Below are positions 52,195 through 59,662 of a stretch of DNA of 64,000 nt, one piece after another. Every line of letters begins with the position of its first letter. The stretch's first letter is position 1. The stretch is from Rhodoferax_B sp049316285 (GTDB lineage Bacteria > Pseudomonadota > Gammaproteobacteria > Burkholderiales > Burkholderiaceae_C), in assembly GCF_049316285.1 (NCBI RefSeq), contig NZ_JBMOXA010000002.1, positions 124,001 through 188,000 on the forward strand, read 5' to 3'. A program made the position numbers and the translations under genes. The notes under the pieces were generated by a model. It was not told the DNA's origin, did no database searches, and saw only the letters and a list, made by a program, of their open reading frames with translations.

Positions 52195-53361
52195 TTAACC
52201 CAGCCGCTCGACCAGCGTCGCACTGCCCAGGCCGCCCGCGCCGGCAATGGCGGCCATGCCCAGGTCGTGGCGGCTGCCGTCTCTGGCCAGATCGGCCAGC
52301 ACGCGCACCAGCGCGATGGCGCCCGAGGCGCCTATGGGATGGCCGCGCGCAATGCCGCCACCACAGCGGTTGATCTGTGAAGGCGTGAGCCCCAGCGAGC
52401 GGCAAAAATCCAGACCCTGTACCGCAAAGGCATCGTGCAGTTCAATACAGGCCAGCGCACGCGCGTCGCGCACTCCGGCCTTCTGCAACACGGCCTGCGC
52501 CGCCAGGCCTGCGGCCAGCAAAGGCATGCTGGGGTCGCCGCCGAGCGAGCTGTGTGCGCGCCAGGCAAGCCGTGGCCCGCTGGCGCCTACACCCAGGCGC
52601 GAGGCTGCAGCCGCGCTCATCAGCAGCACGGCTGCGGCACCGTCGGCCTTGGGCGAGATCGCCAGCGTGCTCAAGCCGCAGCTTGCATCCGGCCCGGCGC
52701 TCAGCAGTACCGGCAAACGCGCGGCACGCACGGCTGGCATGGCGCGTGGATAACTGTCGCCCGCCATACCGGCGATGGGCACGATTTCATGCGACAGCAC
52801 GGCCGCATGCAATAGCGCAGCGGCGTGGCTGGCGAGCGCGTAAGCGTCTTGCGCCTGGCGTGTCACAGCCGTGCGCGCCGCATGTTCGGCGGCCGAGGCC
52901 AGCAGATCGGGATCGCGTGAAGGGTCGGGGCAGAACGGCGGGCGCTCGAAGGGGACGGCCGCCTCGCCGGGATGCAGGGGGCGCACTTGGCGAATGGGCG
53001 AGCGGCTCCAGGCTTCTACCCCGCCGGCGAGCACCACCTCGGCCTGGCCGGAGCGTATCAGGCCGATGCCAAGTGCAACGGCGTCGAGTCCGGCGCAGCA
53101 TTGGGTGTCCACGGAAAAGGTCGCGCAGCCATCCGGCAGGCCGGCCGCGAACGCCGCCATGCGGGCCGGGTTGCCACCCGCACCCAGCGCGTTGCCCAGC
53201 ACCACGGCATCGACCGCAGCCGGCGCCACGCCGGCACGTGCCAACACCGCCTGCAGCACCGGAGCGGCGATGTCGTGGGCTTGCAGGCTGCGGAAGCCAC
53301 CGCCGTGGGCAACAACGGCACTGCGCGCCCAAGCCGCGAAGAGGATGGCAGGGGTGCTCAT
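52195..53361 (-). CDS. Thiolase-like protein of the biotin-uptake operon (YhfS-like)
   Basis: This 388-residue thiolase-fold protein keeps the nucleophile Cys88 (DTQCCAGLDAV) and the histidine of GGGIARGHPIGASG. At the second catalytic site, where thiolases have CxGGGxG, it reads AGAGGLG, so the general-base cysteine is missing. Claisen condensation or thiolysis may therefore be altered. Its start overlaps the stop of the acyl-CoA ligase (ATGA). In Bacillus subtilis the BirA-regulated yhfU-yhfT-yhfS operon has the same order of BioY-type transporter, ligase and thiolase. Confidence 0.85.
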   Translation of the reverse strand: MSTPAILFAAWARSAVVAHGGGFRSLQAHDIAAPVLQAVLARAGVAPAAVDAVVLGNALGAGGNPARMAAFAAGLPDGCATFSVDTQCCAGLDAVALGIGLIRSGQAEVVLAGGVEAWSRSPIRQVRPLHPGEAAVPFERPPFCPDPSRDPDLLASAAEHAARTAVTRQAQDAYALASHAAALLHAAVLSHEIVPIAGMAGDSYPRAMPAVRAARLPVLLSAGPDASCGLSTLAISPKADGAAAVLLMSAAAASRLGVGASGPRLAWRAHSSLGGDPSMPLLAAGLAAQAVLQKAGVRDARALACIELHDAFAVQGLDFCRSLGLTPSQINRCGGGIARGHPIGASGAIALVRVLADLARDGSRHDLGMAAIAGAGGLGSATLVERLG

Positions 53362-54845
53362 GTCTGCATGCCGGCTGGCGGGGGAAGCGTTTGTTCTTCC
53401 AACAGCCGCTGCATCAAGGCCGGGTGGTCGGTCTTGCCGCCGGGTGTCAACGGCCAGTCCTGGCACACATGGAACTGGCGCGGCACTTTGAACGGCTCCA
53501 GCCTTTCGCGGCACCACGTCGCGAGTGCCTGGGCCGAGCAGCCAGGCAGTACATCGTCCGTGGCCTGGCCATGGGCGCCAGCCTGGGCCGTGGCCACCGG
53601 CTGCACCCAGGCCACCACCTGCAGTCCGCGTACCGCATCGGGTAGTCCCTGCACCGACGCGGCGGCCACACCGGGGTGGGCCATGAGGCAGGCCTCGATT
53701 TCCTCGGGGAACAGGTTTTTGCCGGCGGTCACAATCATGCGGTTCTGCCGTCCGGTCAGGCGCAGCCGTCCGGCTGCGTCGAGGTAACCCATGTCGCGCA
53801 CCGAAAGCCAGCCAGCGTCTTCGCGCAGCGCGGCGGTGGGGTCGATTTCGGCGCCGACGTAGCGCGAGAACAGCATCTTGCTGCGGACGAAGATCAGACC
53901 GCTTTGTTCGTCTGCCATGCCACCCTGGCGCTGGCGGATGTCGATCTCGACCCCGGGGAAAGGCTGGCCCACGGCATTGGCAGGCGCGTGTTCGTCCGCC
54001 TCCATCCAGGCGATGAAGCTGGTCTCGGAGGCACCGTAGAACTCGACGATGCGGGCTTGCGGAAACAGCGCGCGCAGCTCTGGTGTGCGCTGGCGCATCC
54101 AGCGTGCGCCGCTGATCATCACGAGCTGAACACCGTCCATGGGCGGCAGCGCGCGCCTGCGCGCATGCTCAATCATCATGACCAATTGACTGGGGACGGC
54201 GACCAGGCTGGGCGTGTCGCCGCGTGCGAGTGTGTCCAGCGCGCGCGCCGCAGAAAAACGCGGCTGCACCACCACGCCTGCGCCGCTCCACACACCCAGC
54301 AACATGCCGAAGAGAAACAGTGAGTGCGACACGCCGCCCGGTGCTAGGAGGCGGCCGGCGGCGGCCGCGCCAAACGCCTGCAGGCAGACGCGAAAACTCT
54401 CGGCCCAGGAGCGATGGTCACGCATAAAGCCCTTGGGTGTGCCGGTGCTGCCCGAGGTGAAGCCGATGTAGAAATCGTTGTCCGGCCGGGCGCTGTGCCG
54501 GTCGCTGGGCGGACCGGCCAGTGCTTGCGCCATTGACGCACGCAGGCCGGGGGCCCAGTCGGGGTCGGCGACGGCCGCCGCGCGGCCACTGCTGGCAATG
54601 CCTAGAAAGTCGGTGAGGCGCGCCGTGACCGGCCCGTTGAGGTCAACGAAGACAATGGCCGGCGCGTGATGGTCGGCCAGTTCCCCGGCCCTTTGTGTGA
54701 CGGCGGCATGCAGCTGTGCAAAGCTGATGCTCGTGCTGCCGGCCGAGGTGTTCTCGGTGATGGCGATGCGATCGGGGTGTTCACGCGCCAGGCGGGCCAG
54801 CGTGCCATGGACCAGGTCGTCACACGGCGGCAAGGTGCCGGTCAT
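53358..54845 (-). CDS. AMP-forming acyl-CoA ligase of the biotin-uptake operon (YhfT-like)
   Basis: This 495-residue ANL-superfamily enzyme has the P-loop YIGFTSGSTGTPKGF, the FYGASETSFIAW motif, the hinge region RDMGYLDAAGRLRLTGRQNRMIVTAGKNLFPEEIE and a C-terminal lysine in PGGKTDHPAL. It should activate a carboxylic acid to the acyl-AMP and CoA ester. Its place after bioY suggests a biotin-related or pimelate-like acid, but that is inference. The ATG at 54845 lies 4 bases after bioY; a longer frame would run into bioY. Confidence 0.87.
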   Translation of the reverse strand: MTGTLPPCDDLVHGTLARLAREHPDRIAITENTSAGSTSISFAQLHAAVTQRAGELADHHAPAIVFVDLNGPVTARLTDFLGIASSGRAAAVADPDWAPGLRASMAQALAGPPSDRHSARPDNDFYIGFTSGSTGTPKGFMRDHRSWAESFRVCLQAFGAAAAGRLLAPGGVSHSLFLFGMLLGVWSGAGVVVQPRFSAARALDTLARGDTPSLVAVPSQLVMMIEHARRRALPPMDGVQLVMISGARWMRQRTPELRALFPQARIVEFYGASETSFIAWMEADEHAPANAVGQPFPGVEIDIRQRQGGMADEQSGLIFVRSKMLFSRYVGAEIDPTAALREDAGWLSVRDMGYLDAAGRLRLTGRQNRMIVTAGKNLFPEEIEACLMAHPGVAAASVQGLPDAVRGLQVVAWVQPVATAQAGAHGQATDDVLPGCSAQALATWCRERLEPFKVPRQFHVCQDWPLTPGGKTDHPALMQRLLEEQTLPPPAGMQT

Positions 54846-54849
54846 GGCC

Positions 54850-55443
54850 TCAACCGATGTTGCTGCGCCCACCCAGTTGCCAGTCCGGCAGGCCACGCGC
54901 CACGGTGTGCACCACCACGGCGCAGATGCCACATTTGATGAGGTCGCCCGGCACGAAGGCCAGTGTGCCGACCAGGGCCTGCATCCAGCTGAGCTTGGCC
55001 ATCACCACCAGCCCGACCACCCCCAGGGCATGCACCACCAGCAGGCCGCCGATGGCCGAGGACAGGAAGGCACTGCCAGCGGCGCGGCGCGGCGTGGAGG
55101 CCGGCAAATGGCCCATCAGCCAGCCGGTCACCAGGGCGCCCAGCGGCCAGGCCACGAGGTAGCCAACGGTGGGCGAGAAAAACACGCCTATGCCGCCACG
55201 GCCGCCGGACAGCAGCGGCAGGCCCAGCACCACCGCCAACAGGAACAGCAGCATCGCCTGCAGCGCACGTTTGGGGCCCAAAAGGCAGCCGGCCAGCATC
55301 ACGCCCAGGGTCTGCACGGTGATCGGCACACCCAGCGGCAGGTCGATCTTGGGAATCAGGCCAAACACGGCCAGCAATGCAGCGAACAGCGATACCTGCG
55401 TCAGCGCGCGAAAGTTGGGGGTTGAGGAAGCGTTGGCAGGCAT
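54850..55443 (-). CDS. bioY: Biotin transporter substrate-binding (S) component
   Basis: This 197-residue membrane protein has about six helices and the BioY hallmark GLIPKIDLPLGVPITVQTLGVMLAGCLLGPKRA, followed by GGRGGIGVFFSPTVGYLVAWP and GDLIKCGICAVVV. It binds biotin in ECF transporters. It sits behind bioM and bioN, forming a full BioMNY set, and just before the acyl-CoA ligase. Confidence 0.93.
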   Translation of the reverse strand: MPANASSTPNFRALTQVSLFAALLAVFGLIPKIDLPLGVPITVQTLGVMLAGCLLGPKRALQAMLLFLLAVVLGLPLLSGGRGGIGVFFSPTVGYLVAWPLGALVTGWLMGHLPASTPRRAAGSAFLSSAIGGLLVVHALGVVGLVVMAKLSWMQALVGTLAFVPGDLIKCGICAVVVHTVARGLPDWQLGGRSNIG

Positions 55444-55535
55444 AACGAGAGGGTCCTTGATGGGCAATGGTGCGGGCCTTGGCGGCCGCGCAGGGTGACG
55501 ATGTAGGGCCGTTGCGATAGACGATGGTCCGCGCT

Positions 55536-56132
55536 TCAACGTCCCAGCCGTGCTTCCAGCGCATCGGCCACACGACGGGCCGCCAACAGCATCTGAATGC
55601 ACAACGGAGCCAGGATTTTAATCCCGCCAGATTTGCCGGTGCGCAAGCGGTAAGCCTCGTCCAGCCGTTGCCATTGCACGAAGAAGTGCTCCGCAAAGCG
55701 CAGCATCAACGCGAGCATCAAGGCCAGGCGATCGCTGTCGACACCAAAACGCCGCAGCGGCCGCAGCAGGCGCTCGAAAATGCTCAGCAGATCCTGGAAG
55801 CGTGTGCTCAGGGTCAGGCAGGCTCCCAGACAGCAGGCGCCCAGCAGGCGCAGCCCGCTGGCCACCCCCACGCTGGGCTGGCCCAGCGCGGCGTGAAAAC
55901 CGATGATCAAGCCACTCGCGACCAGGGCCGCCACCACGGGCCGGCGCGCCCCCATGGCGGCACGGCCCATAGACAGCCAGCAGGCGGTACAAGCCAGTGC
56001 CACGCCCGCCAGCCAGCGCAGGTCCTGCAACCAGAACAACAGGGTAGTGAGCAGTGCCAGCGCAGCCAGCTTGGCCCCGGCCGGCAGCCGGTGCAGCCAG
56101 GTCTGGCGTTCGCTGTAGAGGCTGCCTATCAC
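55536..56132 (-). CDS. bioN: ECF transporter transmembrane (T) component
   Basis: This 198-residue membrane protein of the EcfT/CbiQ family has four to five helices and a coupling region with FERLLRPLRRFGVDSDRLALMLALMLRF and the C-terminal ARRVADALEAR. It joins BioM and BioY. The ATG overlaps the bioM stop; 92 bases separate it from bioY. Confidence 0.88.
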   Translation of the reverse strand: MIGSLYSERQTWLHRLPAGAKLAALALLTTLLFWLQDLRWLAGVALACTACWLSMGRAAMGARRPVVAALVASGLIIGFHAALGQPSVGVASGLRLLGACCLGACLTLSTRFQDLLSIFERLLRPLRRFGVDSDRLALMLALMLRFAEHFFVQWQRLDEAYRLRTGKSGGIKILAPLCIQMLLAARRVADALEARLGR

Positions 56133-56917
56133 GCCGGGCTCTCGTGTGCGCCGCCCAAACCGCTGGCCCAGGCGGACAAGCCGGCCCCGGCAATACGCAT
56201 CACAACATCGGCCTCGTAGGCTGCACAGACGTCGGCGCCAGGCCCGTCAAGGCGCACGCGGCCGCGCTCCAGCCAGATCACGCGTTCAAAACTGCGCACA
56301 TGTTCCAGCGCATGGGTGGACAGCAGCACCTGTGCCGTGCTGGCCGCAATCTGCGACCGCAGCAGCGCCTGCCCCGGCAGGTCCAGGCTGGCATAAGGTT
56401 CATCCAGCAGCAGGACGTTATGCCCGGCGATGCCCAGGGCCAGCCAGCACACCTGCTGGCGCTGGCCCTGGCTCAGGCTGCTGATCGCGCGATCCGCCCA
56501 GGCCGACAAACCGCGTTCTGCGAGAAACCCCAGCACCCTGCTGCGTGCTTCGGTGCGTCCCAGGCCCTGCGCGGACAGGCTGAGTGCGAGTTCTTCGGCG
56601 ACCGTGGGAAACACGATCTGGTCGTCCGGGTTCTGAAACATCATGCCCACAGCCCGGGCCTGGCCCGGCATGGGACGCTGGCCGCCCGCACCCAGGGCCT
56701 GGCCGTCCAGCAGAACCGAACCAGCCTGAGGCTGGTCCAGGCCGCACAGCAGGCGCATCAGGCTGCTCTTGCCCGCGCCGTTGTCGCCGATCAGGCCGAT
56801 GCGGCGTTCGCTCAGTTGCAGAGACAGTTGCTCGAATATGAGCGACGCACCCTTGCGCAGGGTGACGCCATGCAGAGCGAGGCTGGAGTGTGGGGGCAAT
56901 GGAGAAGCGATGGACAC
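56129..56917 (-). CDS. bioM: ECF transporter ATP-binding (A) component
   Basis: This 262-residue ATPase has Walker A GDNGAGKSSLMRLL, the Q-loop MFQNPDDQIVFPTVAEELA typical of ECF ATPases, signature LSQGQRQQVCWLAL and Walker B VLLLDEPYASLD. It energises biotin uptake with BioN and BioY. It is the first gene of the five-gene operon; I could not find a convincing BirA- or BioR-type operator in the 190 bases upstream. Confidence 0.9.
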   Translation of the reverse strand: MSIASPLPPHSSLALHGVTLRKGASLIFEQLSLQLSERRIGLIGDNGAGKSSLMRLLCGLDQPQAGSVLLDGQALGAGGQRPMPGQARAVGMMFQNPDDQIVFPTVAEELALSLSAQGLGRTEARSRVLGFLAERGLSAWADRAISSLSQGQRQQVCWLALGIAGHNVLLLDEPYASLDLPGQALLRSQIAASTAQVLLSTHALEHVRSFERVIWLERGRVRLDGPGADVCAAYEADVVMRIAGAGLSAWASGLGGAHESPA

Positions 56918-57108
56918 GGGCTGGAACGAAGTGGATCGGTGATTGTCACCGAGACTGTACGCAGAACCGCGCTAGGGGCCGAAACGGCGGCTGCTTCGTT
57001 CAATATGGCAGGGTGTTCAAGCCGCTGTGCAAACAGGAATTGGGCTGCCAAAGAGAGCCCTGAGCGCCTTGAGCGCCGCCAGTTCTGGGGGCGCTCAAGT
57101 GCGTCAGC

Positions 57109-57525
57109 TTAGTTCACCGCCTTGGGTTCGGTGATAAAGCCTATCTTGCGCACGCCCGAGGCTTGCGCGGCCGCCATGGCTTGGGCTACGCGTTCGTAAC
57201 GCACGGCCTTGTCGCCACGGATGTGCAACTCGGGCTGAGGTTCCTTCGCGGCCTCGGCCTTGAGCATGGGCTCGAGGTCGGCTTCGGCGATTTTGTTGGC
57301 GTTCCAGAAGTAGTCGCCGGCGGCGTCCACGCTCAACAAAATGGTTTCGGGCTTCACGTCCTGCGCTTGCGTGGTGGCGCGTGGCAGGTCGATGTTGACG
57401 GAGTGTTTCATCACCGGAATGGTGATGATGAAGATGATCAACAGCACCAACATCACGTCGACCAGCGGCGTCATGTTGATCTCGTTCATCACCTCATCGG
57501 GTTCGTCCTGGGTACCAAAAGCCAT
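57109..57525 (-). CDS. exbD: Biopolymer transport protein ExbD
   Basis: This 138-residue protein has a short cytoplasmic N terminus, one membrane helix (NMTPLVDVMLVLLIIFIITIPVM) with the proton-path Asp23, and a periplasmic domain. It works with ExbB and TonB to energise outer-membrane receptors. It starts 1 base after the exbB stop. Confidence 0.94.
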   Translation of the reverse strand: MAFGTQDEPDEVMNEINMTPLVDVMLVLLIIFIITIPVMKHSVNIDLPRATTQAQDVKPETILLSVDAAGDYFWNANKIAEADLEPMLKAEAAKEPQPELHIRGDKAVRYERVAQAMAAAQASGVRKIGFITEPKAVN

Positions 57526-57526
57526 T

Positions 57527-58243
57527 TCAGGCTCCCTTCTTCATCGGCACCACATTGTCCGCGCCAGAAGATTGCACACGGGCGCCGGTCACAAAGTAGG
57601 CGTGCAGGTCGTGGGCAAAGCTATTGAGTGCGATCAGCACCGACTTGTTGCCACGCACCAGCGCGTTGTAGCCCAGCACCGCGGGAATGGCCACGGCCAA
57701 GCCCAGCGCCGTCATGATCAGCGATTCGCCGATGGGGCCGGCCACCTTGTCGATGGACGCCTGGCCCGACAGGCCAATCGCCAGCAGTGCGTGGTAAATG
57801 CCCCAAACCGTGCCGAACAAACCAATGAACGGCGCGGTGGAGCCCACCGAGGCCAGAATCGCCAGGCCGGCTTGGGCACGCGCGGTGAAGGCGTCGATGC
57901 TGTTGCGCAGGCAACGCGTGACCCAGTCGCTCACGTCCAGCGCATCATGCAGGTGCGCCTTGGTGTTGCGGTGGTGGGCCGTGGCTTCACGGCCTTCCAA
58001 TGCGGTTTGCAGGAAGGGGTTGGTCGGGTCATTGCCCAGTTTCTTCAGGCCGATGGCGAAGTCTTCGCTGTGCCAGAAGTCGGCCGAGGAACGGGCGAAC
58101 TTCTTGAACTTCATCACGTCCAGCGCCTTGATGATGATGACGATCCACGACACCAGCGACATGGCCAGCAGCAGCACCGCCACACCCTTGGTGACGAAGT
58201 CGCCCTGCGTCCAGACATTGACAATGCCAAATTGCGATTCCAT
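57527..58243 (-). CDS. exbB: Biopolymer transport protein ExbB (MotA/TolQ family)
   Basis: This 238-residue inner-membrane protein has three helices, including AILASVGSTAPFIGLFGTVWGIYHAL and GPIGESLIMTALGLAVAIPAVLGYNAL, the family core with the pore threonines. The ATG at 58243 gives the normal length. It follows tonB by 20 bases. Confidence 0.94.
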   Translation of the reverse strand: MESQFGIVNVWTQGDFVTKGVAVLLLAMSLVSWIVIIIKALDVMKFKKFARSSADFWHSEDFAIGLKKLGNDPTNPFLQTALEGREATAHHRNTKAHLHDALDVSDWVTRCLRNSIDAFTARAQAGLAILASVGSTAPFIGLFGTVWGIYHALLAIGLSGQASIDKVAGPIGESLIMTALGLAVAIPAVLGYNALVRGNKSVLIALNSFAHDLHAYFVTGARVQSSGADNVVPMKKGA

Positions 58244-58263
58244 TAAATACTCCCTGATTGAAA

Positions 58264-58977
58264 TTACTGAAGTTGAAAGTTGACTGGCTGGTTGAACCAC
58301 ATCGCTTCAGGTACGCCATTGCGTTTGCCCGGCACGAAGCGCCACTTTTGTACGGCTTTGAGCGCTTCCTGGTCCAGCCGGTCGTAGCCGCTGGAACGGA
58401 AAATCTCTGACTGCTGCACGTTGCCGTCGACACCAATGAATACCTTGATGATCACCTTGCCTTGTTCGCCCAGGCGCTTGCTGATGCTGGGGTAGTTGGG
58501 TTTGGGGTTGTCCAGGTGCTCGGCGTCGCTGGACGGCTGCACTATCCTTGGCGGCGCGGGGGGCGCCGGTGGTGGTGCGGCTTCGGCAACGGGCGCGGCC
58601 ACAGGCGGCGCGGGTGGCTGCGGCTGCGTCACGCCGGTGGGGGCGTTGGGGGCCGGTGTGGGGTCGTTGATGGCGAGCGGCTTGGGCGCTGGCGGCGCCA
58701 CCGGGGCCTTGGTTTTGACCGGCACCTTCTTCTCCGGTGTAGGTGGTGCGGGTGGTGGCGGTTTGACCTTGGGCGCCGGCGGCTCTATGAACTCGCTCAG
58801 GATTTGCACCGGCACAATGATTTCCACCGCGCGGTGCAGCAGGCCGCTTTGCAGGGCCCATAGCCCCAGCACGTGGAAGGCCACGACACCACCGATGATG
58901 ACGGTATTGCGGCTGTAACGGGGAGGCGCAGCATAGGGCGATGCTGCATAGGGCGCGCTGGGCACTGATGTGGACAT
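58264..58977 (-). CDS. tonB: Energy transducer TonB
   Basis: This 237-residue protein has an N-terminal membrane anchor (VIIGGVVAFHVLGLWALQSGLL), a long Pro/Ala/Lys-rich periplasmic spacer (about residues 60-150) and a C-terminal TonB domain (NPKPNYPSISKRLGEQGKVIIKVFIGVDGNVQQSEIFRSSGYDRLDQEALKAVQKWRFVPG). No ribosome site is clear; a TTG at 59019 would add 14 residues. It begins the tonB-exbB-exbD unit. Confidence 0.93.
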   Translation of the reverse strand: MSTSVPSAPYAASPYAAPPRYSRNTVIIGGVVAFHVLGLWALQSGLLHRAVEIIVPVQILSEFIEPPAPKVKPPPPAPPTPEKKVPVKTKAPVAPPAPKPLAINDPTPAPNAPTGVTQPQPPAPPVAAPVAEAAPPPAPPAPPRIVQPSSDAEHLDNPKPNYPSISKRLGEQGKVIIKVFIGVDGNVQQSEIFRSSGYDRLDQEALKAVQKWRFVPGKRNGVPEAMWFNQPVNFQLQ

Positions 58978-59148
58978 GATGGACAGGAGTGATGTGGCGG
59001 CGGGCTGGGGCTCTGGCAACCGTCACTTTAGGGGAGGCGGTTGGCACTGCCAACCAAGTTCAAGAAGATTTCTGCGGGGCGGGAGGGCAGGAGCCGGGGC
59101 GCGAAAACGACGCCCGGAAGATCCAGCAAATCGATCCCACCACCAGGA

Positions 59149-59466
59149 TCAGACTGCCACAAACTGTGGAGAAGAGGCCCATACCCGGCTGGTGGAGATG
59201 GCCCCTTGTAGCAGCACGGGGGCAGCAGATGCTTGTGTTGAGCTGTGGCAGTGATGGCCGTGTGTGCTGGCATCCGCATCGTTGTGCAAGGCCGCGACCG
59301 GCGCCACGCTATTGCACTGGGCGATGACGTCGCGGGCACAGTCTTCACACTGGCCGCATTGGGTGGCCACACCCAACTCAAATTGGATATCGTCGAAACC
59401 CATACCTGCACGCGCATGGCGCGCGATTTCGCGGTCAGACACTCTTCGGCAAACACAGACGATCAT
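59149..59466 (-). CDS. bfd: Bacterioferritin-associated ferredoxin with extended His-rich tail
   Basis: This 105-residue protein has the Bfd-type [2Fe-2S] cysteines in MIVCVCRRVSDREI (Cys4, Cys6) and VATQCGQCEDCARD (Cys37, Cys40). Bfd reduces bacterioferritin to release iron. Normal Bfd is about 64 residues; here some 40 more follow, including HGHHCHSS, a possible metal-binding cluster. It lies 171 bases before tonB and has a good promoter with a possible Fur site. Confidence 0.88.
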   Translation of the reverse strand: MIVCVCRRVSDREIARHARAGMGFDDIQFELGVATQCGQCEDCARDVIAQCNSVAPVAALHNDADASTHGHHCHSSTQASAAPVLLQGAISTSRVWASSPQFVAV

Positions 59467-59502
59467 GATGCTAGGCGGGTCACAGTCAGATAAGGTGGCT
59501 CG

Positions 59503-59532
59503 ATTATAAATACGAATTCATCGCATTTGCAA
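59503..59532 (-). promoter_or_regulatory. bfd promoter with overlapping possible Fur box
   Basis: On the minus strand TTGCAA (59532-59527) and TATAAT (59508-59503) are 18 bases apart, a near-consensus sigma-70 promoter whose start would give a leader of about 30 bases to the bfd ATG. The spacer holds an imperfect dyad AATGCGATGAATTCGTATT (59527-59509) resembling Fur-type sites. The promoter is well supported; the Fur assignment is inference. Confidence 0.7.
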
Positions 59533-59589
59533 TGCCTATTGGCCAAGAGCAGGGACTTGTATTAGCGGGTCTCGCATGGTGGCTCAAAA

Positions 59590-59655
59590 GATTCAAGCGA
59601 AAAATGCCGCCAGCACTTGCTGTATATGTGTGAAAAGCTATCTAAAAGATAGCAT
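59590..59655 (-). repeat. Intergenic hairpin repeat, copy 3
   Basis: On the minus strand the element reads GCTATCT-TTT-AGATAGC (59637-59653), then AGCAAGTGCTGGCGGCATTTTTC. It shares the AGCT...GC-rich...GGCATTTTT layout with copies at 9324-9374 and 21021-21074. It lies just after the DUF1513 gene and may end that transcript. Confidence 0.55.
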
Positions 59656-59662
59656 CAAAACC

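Noticed and set aside
56918..57108. BirA- or BioR-type operator upstream of bioM
   Set aside because: I looked for TTGTAAAC-N-GTTTACAA-like and TTATAGATAA-like dyads and found none convincing.
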